Shown: positions 13,841-21,155 of the stretch, piece after piece
How positions within the stretch are numbered: the stretch's first letter is position 1
Layout: every line of letters begins with the position of its first letter
IMG/VR virus record: IMGVR_UViG_3300021091_003447
Coordinates: 1 to 30,715 of that record
Length of the DNA: 30,715 bases
From: a virus
Direction: 5' to 3' (one strand)
The notes under the pieces: generated by a model
The model's input: the letters and a program-made list of their open reading frames with translations, nothing else
Databases searched by the model: none
What the model was told of the DNA's origin: nothing
Made by a program: the position numbers and the translations under genes

Positions 13841-14488
13841 ATGAACTATCAAGTCACGCCTTTGTTTGCGATTCCATTGTTCACCATGCAATTGCCGCCA
13901 CTGCAAGACAGCACTAAAAAATTTATCCTACAATCTGAATACACAAGATTTCCTGCAGGTAATGGTTATGGCACTGCCAACAAATACTATTTGGATCAAC
14001 CCGAACTGCGCACTCTGCGAATAGACATAATGAAAGCCTGCTCAGTGTTTTTAAAAGAAGTGTTAGATGTGTCAGATCAGATGGAATTTCAAATGACCAA
14101 CAGCTGGGCTGTGAAGCATGTAAAAGGAGATGAGTCAGGAGCACATGTGCATGACAATGCCATGCTGAGTGGAGTGTATTATGTGCAAACAGATGAACAC
14201 AGTGGTGATATAGTGTTTCAAAAAGATAAAAATCATCACAATGTTTTTACTCCCACTGTGGCAGTGCCTTTTAACAATCGCAACCACAATTGTTTCAACA
14301 CAGACAGTTGGATGATCAAACCTAAAGACAATCTATTGATTTTATTTCCCAGCACTTTGGATCATGGGGTGATGCCCAGCCAAAGCAATCAAGATCGATA
14401 CTGTGTTGCATTCAATCTATTTGCATTTGGAAAATTTGGATATGATCAAGTCACACAGTTGCATCTAGTGAACGGAGAACGTTTGTAA
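13841..14488 (+). CDS. 2OG-Fe(II) oxygenase-like protein (second paralogue)
   Basis: The 215-residue protein is related to the product at 147-827. Shared features are PLFAIP at the N terminus, a NSW segment near residue 87, histidines H102/H104 in AHVHD followed by AMLSGVYYVQ, GDIVFQKDK, a distal FPSTLDHGV histidine, and a nearby arginine. This fits the TIGR02466-like putative dioxygenases of marine phages. Possible targets (host or phage proteins, or nucleic acid) are unknown. Here the first histidine group reads HVHD, closer to an iron-binding HxD arrangement than in the paralogue. Expression appears late. Confidence 0.78.
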   Translation: MNYQVTPLFAIPLFTMQLPPLQDSTKKFILQSEYTRFPAGNGYGTANKYYLDQPELRTLRIDIMKACSVFLKEVLDVSDQMEFQMTNSWAVKHVKGDESGAHVHDNAMLSGVYYVQTDEHSGDIVFQKDKNHHNVFTPTVAVPFNNRNHNCFNTDSWMIKPKDNLLILFPSTLDHGVMPSQSNQDRYCVAFNLFAFGKFGYDQVTQLHLVNGERL

Positions 14489-14490
14489 GC

Positions 14491-14727
14491 ATGGATGAAG
14501 ATCCAATCATGTACGAGACAGTCAGTCTTGAACAGATATTTCAGGAAGAAATAGATGCTTTGGAGGAATCTATCACTGCACTAAAACTACTGCCTCCCAG
14601 TCCAGAAAATCAAGCCACCATACTAAAGCACGAAATTGTGAAAGACTATTTTGAAGCTAGACTGGCCTACATGCCCAAAGCAGATCCCGTATCTAAGAAG
14701 ATAGCTAAAAATAACAAACTACACTAA
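14491..14727 (+). CDS. Acidic hypothetical protein (78 aa)
   Basis: An acidic helical N-terminal half (LEQIFQEEIDALEESI) is followed by a more basic C-terminal end. It begins 2 nt after the oxygenase-like stop codon, so it is likely coupled. It converges with the cytochrome b gene 7 bp downstream. No domain recognised. Confidence 0.65.
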   Translation: MDEDPIMYETVSLEQIFQEEIDALEESITALKLLPPSPENQATILKHEIVKDYFEARLAYMPKADPVSKKIAKNNKLH

Positions 14728-14734
14728 TTGTAAA

Positions 14735-16039
14735 TTACTTGGAACCGAATATGTTGATGCTTTTAATCTTGCCTTCTTTTTTCCACTGCTCATACTCGTG
14801 AATGCTGCCGGGCATGGGCAATGGCTTTTCTGTCAAAGCCACCAATGGAGCAATAATCAAAAAGAATGCAAACCAGTATGCTGTGCCCACTCTGCTGATC
14901 AACAGATATATGCCTTCTGCTGGCATAGCACCCACATACATCAGCACAAAGAAGTCCAGCACAAATAAAAACACAAATTGTTTCCAAATGGGTCTAAACA
15001 CACAGGATCTCACTTTGCTCATGTCCAACCAAGGCAGCAGGGCCAGTATGCCTATGCTAGAGACCATTGCTATCACGCCTAATAGTTTGTCTGGAATGGC
15101 TCGCAGTATGGCATAGAATGGTAGGAAGTACCACTCTGGCACAATGTGTGCTGGAGTAACCAGTGGATCTGCTGGAATATAGTTGTCAGGGTGACCCAAA
15201 TAGTTTGGTGCATACATCATCACCACCACAAAAATTAAAAGAAACACCAGTATTGCCACCAAATCCTTGCTGGTTGTGAAAGGTGAAAAGCTCACTGTGT
15301 CTCTGGTGTCCACAGGTTCTATGCCGGATGGATTGTTGGAGCCCACAATGTGTAGAGCAATCACGTGAAACACCACCACACCCACTATGCCGAAAGCAAT
15401 CAGCCAGTGCAGCACATAAAACCTATTCAAGGTGTCATCACCCACTGAATAGTCACCCCACAGCCAAGTCACAATATGTTCACCCACCAATGGTATGGCA
15501 GAGAACAGATTGGTGATCACTGTGGCTCCCCAATAGCTCATCTGCCCCCATGGCAGTGTGTAGCCTAGGAAAGCAGTGGCCATCATCATGAAGAATATTA
15601 TGATGCCAAATATCCACATCAATTGACGTGGTTCTTTGTATGATCCATAGTACAGTCCTCTAAAGATGTGCAGGTACACTGCAATGAAGAAGAAACTGGC
15701 GAGGTTCATGTGAGCGTATCTGATCAGCCAACCATAGTTGACGTCACGCATAATTTTTTCCACAGAATCAAATGCATACCTTGCATCTGGTTTGTAATGC
15801 ATGCCAAGTGCTATGCCTGTCACTATCAACAGTATGAGACACAGCATCAGTATGCCACCAAAACTCCAAAAATAGCTCAGTGTTTTTGGCACTTGAAAAT
15901 CCAAGTATTCGTGTTTGAACATTCTGATCACAGGCAATCTGTTGTCAATCCAACCCAGCACACCTGTGAAAGGTGAGCCACCAGTCTTATTGGTATGCAC
16001 AGGTTGATATTCTGTGTTTGATTTATTTTCTTCAGTCAT
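14735..16039 (-). CDS. petB: Cytochrome b subunit of the bc1 complex
   Basis: Cytochrome b carries the two haems and the quinol and quinone sites of complex III in the inner membrane. The 434-residue protein is full length, including the N-terminal extension typical of alphaproteobacteria and about eight membrane helices. Two H-x13-H pairs are intact (H110/H124 and H211/H225), as are [16 protein letters not shown] and the Qo-site PEWY motif (301-304). The usual HxNGAS block reads HMNLAS. Neither the Rieske protein nor cytochrome c1 is present, so the product would have to join host subunits. The gene lies in a minus-strand island inside the rightward arm, preceded by two tiny membrane ORFs. 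Confidence 0.97.
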   Translation of the reverse strand: MTEENKSNTEYQPVHTNKTGGSPFTGVLGWIDNRLPVIRMFKHEYLDFQVPKTLSYFWSFGGILMLCLILLIVTGIALGMHYKPDARYAFDSVEKIMRDVNYGWLIRYAHMNLASFFFIAVYLHIFRGLYYGSYKEPRQLMWIFGIIIFFMMMATAFLGYTLPWGQMSYWGATVITNLFSAIPLVGEHIVTWLWGDYSVGDDTLNRFYVLHWLIAFGIVGVVVFHVIALHIVGSNNPSGIEPVDTRDTVSFSPFTTSKDLVAILVFLLIFVVVMMYAPNYLGHPDNYIPADPLVTPAHIVPEWYFLPFYAILRAIPDKLLGVIAMVSSIGILALLPWLDMSKVRSCVFRPIWKQFVFLFVLDFFVLMYVGAMPAEGIYLLISRVGTAYWFAFFLIIAPLVALTEKPLPMPGSIHEYEQWKKEGKIKSINIFGSK

Positions 16040-16109
16040 GTGTTTTCACGTTGGATTTTAGAAATAGTATAGCTAAAAATATAACCACAATTGTGCCATC
16101 AGCAATCAT
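16032..16109 (-). CDS. 25-aa membrane microprotein overlapping cytochrome b
   Basis: The ORF encodes [20 protein letters not shown] and five more residues, almost entirely a single membrane helix. Its stop overlaps the cytochrome b start by 8 bp, so translation could be coupled. Single-helix microproteins are known to stabilise respiratory enzymes (CydX, about 37 aa, in cytochrome bd). No ribosome binding site of note is seen; coding status is inferred from position and composition. Confidence 0.4.
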   Translation of the reverse strand: MIADGTIVVIFLAILFLKSNVKTHD

Positions 16110-16111
16110 AG

Positions 16112-16279
16112 TTAAAAAAAAGATTTAATTGAAACTAATATACCCAGAATCAGCATGGAGCTGATTACTATGCCGACCATGGCCACATACAAAGGGGTTT
16201 TACCTTCGCGTGTGGGCTTACTTTGTGTGCTCAGCATGTCATTTTCGTATTCGTTGTATGGCCACATTATTGATGTCAT
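16112..16279 (-). CDS. Small membrane protein upstream of cytochrome b (55 aa)
   Basis: From MTSIMWPYNEYENDML the protein has a polar N-terminal half and one C-terminal membrane helix (YVAMVGIVISSMLILGILVSI). A GTG at 16309 would extend it through a hairpin and is less likely. It ends 2 nt before the 25-codon ORF, making a compact three-gene membrane cassette with cytochrome b. Confidence 0.6.
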   Translation of the reverse strand: MTSIMWPYNEYENDMLSTQSKPTREGKTPLYVAMVGIVISSMLILGILVSIKSFF

Positions 16280-16282
16280 GGT

Positions 16283-16310
16283 AGTAGTGGGGTATTTAGC
16301 CCCCACCACT
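16283..16310 (-). promoter_or_regulatory. 10-bp stem with a late-promoter motif in its loop
   Basis: On the minus strand AGTGGTGGGG and CCCCACTACT pair (one G-U pair as RNA) around the 8-nt loop GCTAAATA, which is the late-type -10 motif. It lies just after the stop of the 16323-16706 gene and 3 nt before the next ATG, so it may separate transcription of the two and give the cytochrome b cassette a late promoter. Confidence 0.55.
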
Positions 16311-16322
16311 CACAGTGATTGA

Positions 16323-16706
16323 TTACTTGGTTACCACACCATTAACAAATGCTTTGGTGAATTTGTCCACGTTGGACTGAAATTCTTTCACATTGTTAAG
16401 AATTGTTTCTGGCTTGAATGATTCGTTCACTTTTTCATTGAACTTTTTCATACTTTCCATCAACGTCTGTGTGTTTTCTGCATATGATTGACCGTTGGTT
16501 ACAAATTCATTGAATTTTTTTGCCATATCGATCACATCTTCTGCTTGAACGGTTGGGTACTTGAACTCAGTCACTAATTGATCGCCTTCTTTCTTTGACG
16601 TCATCTCGTACTGATTCAGTTTGATTTGATAATTGAACTCGGCGATTTGTTTCGCAAGTCCTAATAGATCGGCACGTATTTCGTAGCCGTTTCTTGATGT
16701 AGACAT
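16323..16706 (-). CDS. Helical phage protein (127 aa)
   Basis: The protein begins MSTSRNGYEIRADLLGLAKQ and is helical throughout, with heptad-like stretches in the last 60 residues. It resembles a conserved hypothetical protein of marine T4-like phages (from memory), possibly virion-associated. It has a strong ribosome binding site (AAGGAGAAC) and its own sigma70 promoter. First gene of the leftward unit that contains cytochrome b. Confidence 0.75.
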   Translation of the reverse strand: MSTSRNGYEIRADLLGLAKQIAEFNYQIKLNQYEMTSKKEGDQLVTEFKYPTVQAEDVIDMAKKFNEFVTNGQSYAENTQTLMESMKKFNEKVNESFKPETILNNVKEFQSNVDKFTKAFVNGVVTK

Positions 16707-16770
16707 TTTGTTCTCCTTGTTTGTGTGTTTGTGTGTCTAGTGCTATATCCACTTGATACAGCATATCAGT

Positions 16771-16799
16771 AATATAGCAATGATATTTATCAAAGTCAA
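16771..16799 (-). promoter_or_regulatory. Sigma70 promoter of the cytochrome b island
   Basis: On the minus strand: -35 TTGACT (16794-16799), 17 bp, -10 TATATT (16771-16776), with a leader of about 60 nt before the ribosome binding site. Confidence 0.8.
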
Positions 16800-16853
16800 C
16801 CACTTTTATGCTGCAACCGCACATTTTTGTTCGCCAAAATAACAAGCCCACAA

Positions 16854-16859
16854 TAAATA
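16854..16859 (+). promoter_or_regulatory. Late-type promoter motif
   Basis: ATAAATAC with TAAATA ending 10 nt before the lipoprotein ATG. No ribosome binding site is visible in the short gap. Confidence 0.45.
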
Positions 16860-16869
16860 CGCACATAAT

Positions 16870-17250
16870 ATGAAAAAAATAGCTGTAATAATAAGTGCGT
16901 TGTTAATGTCAGGCTGTGTGAGCTTGATACCCAGTTTTTGGGACGACAATCAGAGCAGGGTGATTGTGGATGTGCGTCAAAGCACAATCAATCTCAACTG
17001 TAAGGCAGCACATTTACCACAGGTTGTGCAGCTACAAAGTCAACTGCAGTGGTTCCAACTGTATTCTGAAAGCAAAGGGCAGCGTCAGCAGGATGTGTTG
17101 GCTCTCATCAAACCCATGCAGGAGACTGTGTCAGATTTTGTCACACGCAGTCAACAGCAGCAAGGATCTGACGCCTACTGTGAGTTGAAAAAGCGTGTGC
17201 TAATTCAACAATCCACAGCAGCGGCCAGTGCTGTGCTGGGGAGATTTTAA
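16870..17250 (+). CDS. Lipoprotein (126 aa)
   Basis: A signal of 15 residues ends in the lipobox LMSGC, so the mature protein begins at Cys16. The rest is a Gln/Ser-rich helical domain with two further cysteines (NLNCKAAH and YCELKKR). It lacks the Pro-rich look of Rz1 outer spanins and has no C-terminal membrane helix, so a lysis role cannot be claimed. The next gene begins directly after its stop codon. Confidence 0.75.
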   Translation: MKKIAVIISALLMSGCVSLIPSFWDDNQSRVIVDVRQSTINLNCKAAHLPQVVQLQSQLQWFQLYSESKGQRQQDVLALIKPMQETVSDFVTRSQQQQGSDAYCELKKRVLIQQSTAAASAVLGRF

Positions 17251-17484
17251 ATGACAGAACAATTAAAAACACTGCTGAACTGTGGACGTCCATGGGCAGC
17301 ACACAGAGCTCAAACAGCGTTGGACGTCAAGACAGCGTTTGACAATGGTGAAATCAGCGAATCTGAATACAAAGAACTGTTGCAGGATTTGGTACGCACA
17401 GACAAATTGGACGCAGAAGCTGATGACATGGAGACAAAAGCCCTGTTGGTGACTGGTATATATGCACTCTTGCAATTGGTGTAA
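17251..17484 (+). CDS. Small acidic protein (77 aa)
   Basis: The acidic helical protein follows the lipoprotein without a gap (TAAATG). It contains NGEISESEYKELLQDLVR, reminiscent of short oligomerisation helices, and a hydrophobic C-terminal 12 residues (LLVTGIYALLQLV). Unknown function, possibly associated with the lipoprotein. Confidence 0.65.
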   Translation: MTEQLKTLLNCGRPWAAHRAQTALDVKTAFDNGEISESEYKELLQDLVRTDKLDAEADDMETKALLVTGIYALLQLV

Positions 17485-17493
17485 TTTAAACAT

Positions 17494-17522
17494 TTGACAA
17501 GAACATCATACCCTGTTAATAT
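17494..17522 (+). promoter_or_regulatory. Sigma70-like promoter
   Basis: -35 TTGACA (17494-17499), 17 bp, -10 TAATAT (17517-17522). A perfect inverted repeat AAACAC-ATG-GTGTTT (17524-17538) lies across the expected start of transcription, as an operator or 5' hairpin. Confidence 0.5.
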
Positions 17523-17573
17523 TAAACACATGGTGTTTCCGTGCAGGTTCTCACGGTAAATATGATTATTGCT

Positions 17574-17840
17574 ATGAAAAAACAAACTAGATCCATACTG
17601 CAGGAATTGAACAATCTATACAGGAGTCAAAACATTGACCATCTGGTGGAGGCCAAAGGCAGCAACATCATAGAGAGTGCTATCAATCTGTTTCAGATGA
17701 TTCACGAAAATTATGACAAAGAGACTGCGGAAGAATTAGAGAGAAGATTCATCAACAGCATACGCAATGGTGACAGTAAAAAATTCAAGACTGGCATTAA
17801 AAAAATTCAAAATCAATCTGACAATGATCATGCTGAATGA
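17574..17840 (+). CDS. Conserved hypothetical phage protein (88 aa)
   Basis: The start MKKQTRSILQELN was chosen because TAAATA (17557-17562) ends 11 nt upstream; other starts fall in or before that motif. The sequence is helical and charged (IIESAINLFQMIHENYDKETAEELERRF). It resembles small conserved proteins next to structural genes in marine T4-like phages (from memory). No catalytic motif. It overlaps the nucleotidyltransferase gene. Confidence 0.68.
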   Translation: MKKQTRSILQELNNLYRSQNIDHLVEAKGSNIIESAINLFQMIHENYDKETAEELERRFINSIRNGDSKKFKTGIKKIQNQSDNDHAE

Positions 17841-18579
17841 AGGCGGTAATATTTTCAAAGACAAGCAAGGTCAAGCAGCCACCACAAACATAGTACAAGC
17901 AGATGTGTCTGACACTGTGAAGTGGTTGGAGACTATCACAGGTTTGGATCTCAAAAACAATCAACTGGGCAGTACTGGCAAAGCTGCTGTCAGCAGTGAT
18001 ATAGATTTGGGAGTGGATGAAGAAAAAATCAGCAAAGATGATTTGACCAGCAAATTATCTCAGTGGGCCAGCAGTCAAGGCTTGGATGCCAAAGAATATG
18101 TGCGTAGGAGTGGCATCAGTGTGCATTTTAAAACTCCCATCAAAGGTGATGCCAAATTGGGTCATGTGCAAACAGATTTCATGTTTGGTGATCCCAAATG
18201 GCAAAAATTCAGTCTGCAGGGTGGTCAACCTGGCAGCGAATACAAAGGCATGGACCGTCACATATTGTTGGCCAGCATCAGCAAAGCATTAGGCTACAAA
18301 TGGAGTCATTTGTATGGTTTGATCAATCGCACCAGCAATCAACCTGTGACCAAGGATCCAGATCGCATAGCACAATTGTTGTTGGGACAAGGACACACAG
18401 CAGATGATCTTAGCAGTGTGGAGAGCATACACAAATTGATACGCAGTAGATCAGACTATGATCAACTGGTGGCTGACGCAGTGGAATCATTTGGCAAAGC
18501 TGGCAAGAAGCTGCCTGAACACTATGTGGAAGGATCCAACCTATGGTTCCGCAACATGATGAATAGGATATCTCAATGA
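17830..18579 (+). CDS. Nucleotidyltransferase, DNA polymerase beta superfamily fold
   Basis: The 249-residue protein contains the pol-beta-type nucleotidyltransferase signature GSTGKAAVSSDIDLGVD, with GS at residues 48-49 and catalytic-type aspartates D57 and D59. A third acidic residue is well placed in HVQTDFMFGD (D116). The family adds nucleotides to RNA, proteins or small molecules; the substrate is unknown. The start could also be 17824. Its stop overlaps the start of the ligase-like gene by 4 bp, so the two are probably made together, pointing to a joint nucleic-acid modification or repair role. Confidence 0.7.
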   Translation: MLNEGGNIFKDKQGQAATTNIVQADVSDTVKWLETITGLDLKNNQLGSTGKAAVSSDIDLGVDEEKISKDDLTSKLSQWASSQGLDAKEYVRRSGISVHFKTPIKGDAKLGHVQTDFMFGDPKWQKFSLQGGQPGSEYKGMDRHILLASISKALGYKWSHLYGLINRTSNQPVTKDPDRIAQLLLGQGHTADDLSSVESIHKLIRSRSDYDQLVADAVESFGKAGKKLPEHYVEGSNLWFRNMMNRISQ

Positions 18580-19715
18580 AGTTGGTAGAGATCAAACCGA
18601 TCAGAGGCAGAGTCAATATTATATTGGAAGAAGCACGCATACAGCACTTGGAAGATTTTGTGATCTTTGAAGGCAGTAGAGGAGCCAAACAGGCTTTAGA
18701 AGCACTGTACAACATCAACAAGAATATGAAAAATATCACTATCAAATGGGATGGTGCAGTGGGCGTGGTGTTTGGTCGTGATCCCAACGGAGAATTTATA
18801 TTCACTGACAAATCAGGTTTTGTGGCCAAAGGCTATGATGGCAGAAGCACCAGTCCAGAAGATTTGGAAGCTATGATAATGGCTCGAGCCAAAGATCCAA
18901 AGAAACTGGATTCCTACAAACAATTTGCAGCCAAGATGAAAAACATATATCCTGTGCTGCAGGCTGCTGTGCCTGAAGACTTGGAAGGTTACTATGAATC
19001 AGATGTTTTATATTTTCAAACACCACAGTTGATTCAAGATAGATATGTGTTCAAACCCAACGTGGTCACCTACAGTGTGGCCAAGGACAGTGATTTGGGC
19101 AAACGCATAGGCAGAAGTCAAGTGGGAGTGGTGGTGCACAGATTGTTCAACGAACAGGGTGCCACACAGGCAATGCCTAATAAGATAGAAGTCAAAGGCA
19201 ATGACCTATTAATCTTGCCACCTGTCACAGTGAGCAAGGCAGTGGAACTGGATACCACTGTGCTGGATACTATCAAATCTCAAATCAACACTCAAGCATT
19301 GGCTGTGGACACACTGCTGGATCAAAACAAACTGAGTGCTATGAAAGTCACAGATTTTTCCAACATACTGTACACCTATGTGAACAGCAAGGTGATCACC
19401 GGCATGAAAAATGTGGGGCAGGATTTTGCCAAATGGCTCAGCAACAGTGCTGTGTCACGCAACAAGCAAGCCAAGATATTGGAATACATCAAACAGTATG
19501 CTGCAGGTTTCACAGCACTGTGGAACATATGGAATGCTCTGCAGGCAGCCAAAAACAATGTGATAGGACAATTGGATTCACAAGCAGCAGATGTCACTGC
19601 CACCACAGGCGATCAACCAGGTGGTGAGGGCTATGTGATACAGACAGCACAGGGTGCTATCAAGTTGGTGAACAGAGCAGGCTTCACAAGGGCTAATTTT
19701 TTACTAAATAGATAG
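18576..19715 (+). CDS. Ligase-like protein with KxDG motif (379 aa)
   Basis: The sequence shows the order of motifs of covalent nucleotidyl transferases (ATP-dependent DNA/RNA ligases). Motif I is IKWDG with K57 as the candidate AMP-accepting lysine. FIFTDKSGF follows, and near the C terminus come EGYVI (E351, motif IV) and AIKLV (K363, motif V). The distance from motif I to IV is larger than in classic ligases, and no OB-fold domain is evident. It also starts with MKLVEI, like the MKhxEh tag of other genes here. It may be a divergent phage ligase or a non-catalytic relative. It is coupled to the nucleotidyltransferase gene by ATGA. Confidence 0.6.
   Translation: MKLVEIKPIRGRVNIILEEARIQHLEDFVIFEGSRGAKQALEALYNINKNMKNITIKWDGAVGVVFGRDPNGEFIFTDKSGFVAKGYDGRSTSPEDLEAMIMARAKDPKKLDSYKQFAAKMKNIYPVLQAAVPEDLEGYYESDVLYFQTPQLIQDRYVFKPNVVTYSVAKDSDLGKRIGRSQVGVVVHRLFNEQGATQAMPNKIEVKGNDLLILPPVTVSKAVELDTTVLDTIKSQINTQALAVDTLLDQNKLSAMKVTDFSNILYTYVNSKVITGMKNVGQDFAKWLSNSAVSRNKQAKILEYIKQYAAGFTALWNIWNALQAAKNNVIGQLDSQAADVTATTGDQPGGEGYVIQTAQGAIKLVNRAGFTRANFLLNR
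19705..19710 (+). promoter_or_regulatory. Late-type promoter motif
   Basis: CTAAATA ends 6 nt before the ATG at 19717, no ribosome binding site between. It overlaps the last codons of the ligase-like gene. Confidence 0.5.
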
Positions 19716-19716
19716 T

Positions 19717-20115
19717 ATGGTAAAAGCCAAAGATTTCATTCCACAAAATGTACGCATAATGGATCCAGCAGATGATCCTGACGCAGGACTAGACAAAGAA
19801 TTTCGTCAAGATACCATGTTCAATCAATTGGGCAAGGTGTTGGACAGCAAAAACAATCCCAAACCCATCACTCATGTGATCACAGATGACGGTGCCAAAC
19901 ACATGGTAAATCCTAGACAGGCCAACGCACTGAGAATGCTGGCCACTTCAGACAAAATCAAACCTGCAGTAAAATTGCAGTTCACCAAGGACATACAAAC
20001 CAGCAAAGGATTGAAAAGATTCCTGGATCTACAGGACATCAAACAGTATGTGCCCACTTTTGTTGATGTGTACATGAAGGATCAAGAACCCTACCAACCT
20101 GTCACAAACTATTAA
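19717..20115 (+). CDS. Hypothetical phage protein (132 aa)
   Basis: A soluble, charged protein beginning MVKAKDFIPQNVRIMDPADD, with a central PITHVITDDGAKHMVNP and a helical C-terminal half. No domain recognised. It lies 1 nt after the ligase-like gene and may belong to the same functional module. Confidence 0.65.
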   Translation: MVKAKDFIPQNVRIMDPADDPDAGLDKEFRQDTMFNQLGKVLDSKNNPKPITHVITDDGAKHMVNPRQANALRMLATSDKIKPAVKLQFTKDIQTSKGLKRFLDLQDIKQYVPTFVDVYMKDQEPYQPVTNY

Positions 20116-20153
20116 AATATTAACTATCTAGAGAATTTTTGGTGCTAAACCGC

Positions 20154-20159
20154 TAAATA
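20154..20159 (+). promoter_or_regulatory. Late promoter with a structured leader
   Basis: CTAAATAT precedes a leader of about 50 nt that starts with a stable hairpin and ends in AAAGGAG. This differs from the leaderless late genes around it. Confidence 0.6.
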
Positions 20160-20168
20160 TTCACAACC

Positions 20169-20187
20169 AATCCACTGAGCGTGGATT
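20169..20187 (+). promoter_or_regulatory. 5' leader hairpin
   Basis: AATCCAC and GTGGATT form a perfect 7-bp stem with loop TGAGC, extendable by CCA/TGG with a bulge. It lies within a few nt of the predicted mRNA 5' end, where such hairpins commonly protect transcripts from decay. Confidence 0.55.
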
Positions 20188-20215
20188 TGGCCATTAACGA
20201 TAAAGGAGAAAAACA

Positions 20216-20581
20216 ATGGCAACAGTAACAAAAGTAAACGGTTTCCTGAATAAATTTGTAACAGGAACTGTGTTTCAAAATGCCAACCTCGGCTTCTATC
20301 AAGCAACAGTAAGATCAACTAGCAATGGTGCAAACACCGCAGTGAACTTACAGGTTGAAGATGGAGATGCTGCAGGTGAAGCAGATCAAATAGTAGAGTT
20401 AATTGTGAAAAACACAAACGCTATAGCATACTTTACTCCATCTGCTGCGCTTGGTAAGATTTCGTTGGTTGTGGACGATTCACAACACAATGCTGCCTCT
20501 TTGGCCGCACTCATCGAAACTATCTCAGGTGTAGGCACAGATACAATAGTAGAAGTAGCTGATCAATTAACATTCAAGTAA
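20216..20581 (+). CDS. Probable abundant structural protein (121 aa)
   Basis: The protein begins MATVTKVNGFLNKFVTGTVF and is Ala/Val/Thr-rich and beta-prone, without lysine-rich or membrane segments, like small capsid-decoration or tail proteins. No catalytic motif. The gene has its own late promoter, a leader hairpin, a strong AAAGGAG site and a textbook terminator, a layout that implies high and independent late expression. The identity as a structural protein is inferred from this layout and composition only. Confidence 0.72.
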   Translation: MATVTKVNGFLNKFVTGTVFQNANLGFYQATVRSTSNGANTAVNLQVEDGDAAGEADQIVELIVKNTNAIAYFTPSAALGKISLVVDDSQHNAASLAALIETISGVGTDTIVEVADQLTFK

Positions 20582-20596
20582 TATTTTGAATGTGTC

Positions 20597-20628
20597 AAGG
20601 GCGTTCAGGAAACTGGACGCCCTTTTTT
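20597..20628 (+). terminator. Rho-independent terminator
   Basis: AAGGGCGTTCAG and CTGGACGCCCTT form a 12-bp stem (one G-U pair) closed by a GAAA tetraloop and followed by TTTT. The strongest terminator in the window. Confidence 0.95.
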
Positions 20629-20637
20629 AATGAGCAT

Positions 20638-20643
20638 TAAATA
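20638..20643 (+). promoter_or_regulatory. Late-type promoter motif
   Basis: TTAAATA ends 6 nt before the ATG at 20650, directly after the terminator, with no ribosome binding site. Confidence 0.5.
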
Positions 20644-20649
20644 TCCATC

Positions 20650-21045
20650 ATGTTCCAAGTGTACACACTCATAGACATAACCAAAACTGATCAGCATCGT
20701 CACAAGAGTGATGATCGATGTGCCATAGATCAGCAAAGCAACTACAATGTGTTTGAACAGTGTCTCATGCTGAGAAGCAATGTGAACGCCTTGGGTAGGC
20801 CCGTGCAGTTGCACAAGAACATTTCAGATTTGGGATTTGGTAAGAGATATCAAGGCACTCATCATGTGTGGTTTGTGGAGTTCATGGCAGAACGCACTGA
20901 CGCAGTCACCGTGGATCAGCTGCAGGAAGACTTTAATTTGGTGCCTATGATAGGTGGGTTGAAGGAAAGTATCAACATAAATAACAATGTGTTTATTACC
21001 AAAGATCAGGACAACACAAACATTGTATTTTATAAAAACACTTAA
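20650..21045 (+). CDS. Conserved hypothetical phage protein (131 aa)
   Basis: The sequence MFQVYTLIDITKTDQHRHK followed by QQSNYNVFEQCLMLRSNV matches the pattern of a conserved hypothetical protein in marine T4-like phages (from memory). Single domain, no membrane segment. It is transcribed separately from the previous gene, because a strong terminator and a new late-type motif lie between them. Confidence 0.7.
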   Translation: MFQVYTLIDITKTDQHRHKSDDRCAIDQQSNYNVFEQCLMLRSNVNALGRPVQLHKNISDLGFGKRYQGTHHVWFVEFMAERTDAVTVDQLQEDFNLVPMIGGLKESININNNVFITKDQDNTNIVFYKNT

Positions 21046-21060
21046 TATAATTTTCGATCG

Positions 21061-21080
21061 TACAATAATAAATAATTGTA
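21061..21080. repeat. Inverted repeat with ATAAATA loop
   Basis: TACAAT and ATTGTA flank the 8-nt loop AATAAATA in the gap between 21045 and 21156. It repeats the stem-plus-late-motif design seen at 16283-16310, although the stem here is weak. The rest of this 110-bp gap holds no convincing gene. Confidence 0.4.
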
Positions 21081-21155
21081 TTAGGCTCAAAATGGCAGTA
21101 AATTAGGCCCTTCCCAAGATAAAATATAACAAACAAACATGGAAGTGATAGTAAG

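Noticed and set aside
16870-17250. Outer-membrane spanin (Rz1-like)
   Set aside because: A lipobox is present, but there is no Pro-rich short mature domain and no partner inner-membrane spanin or endolysin gene adjacent.
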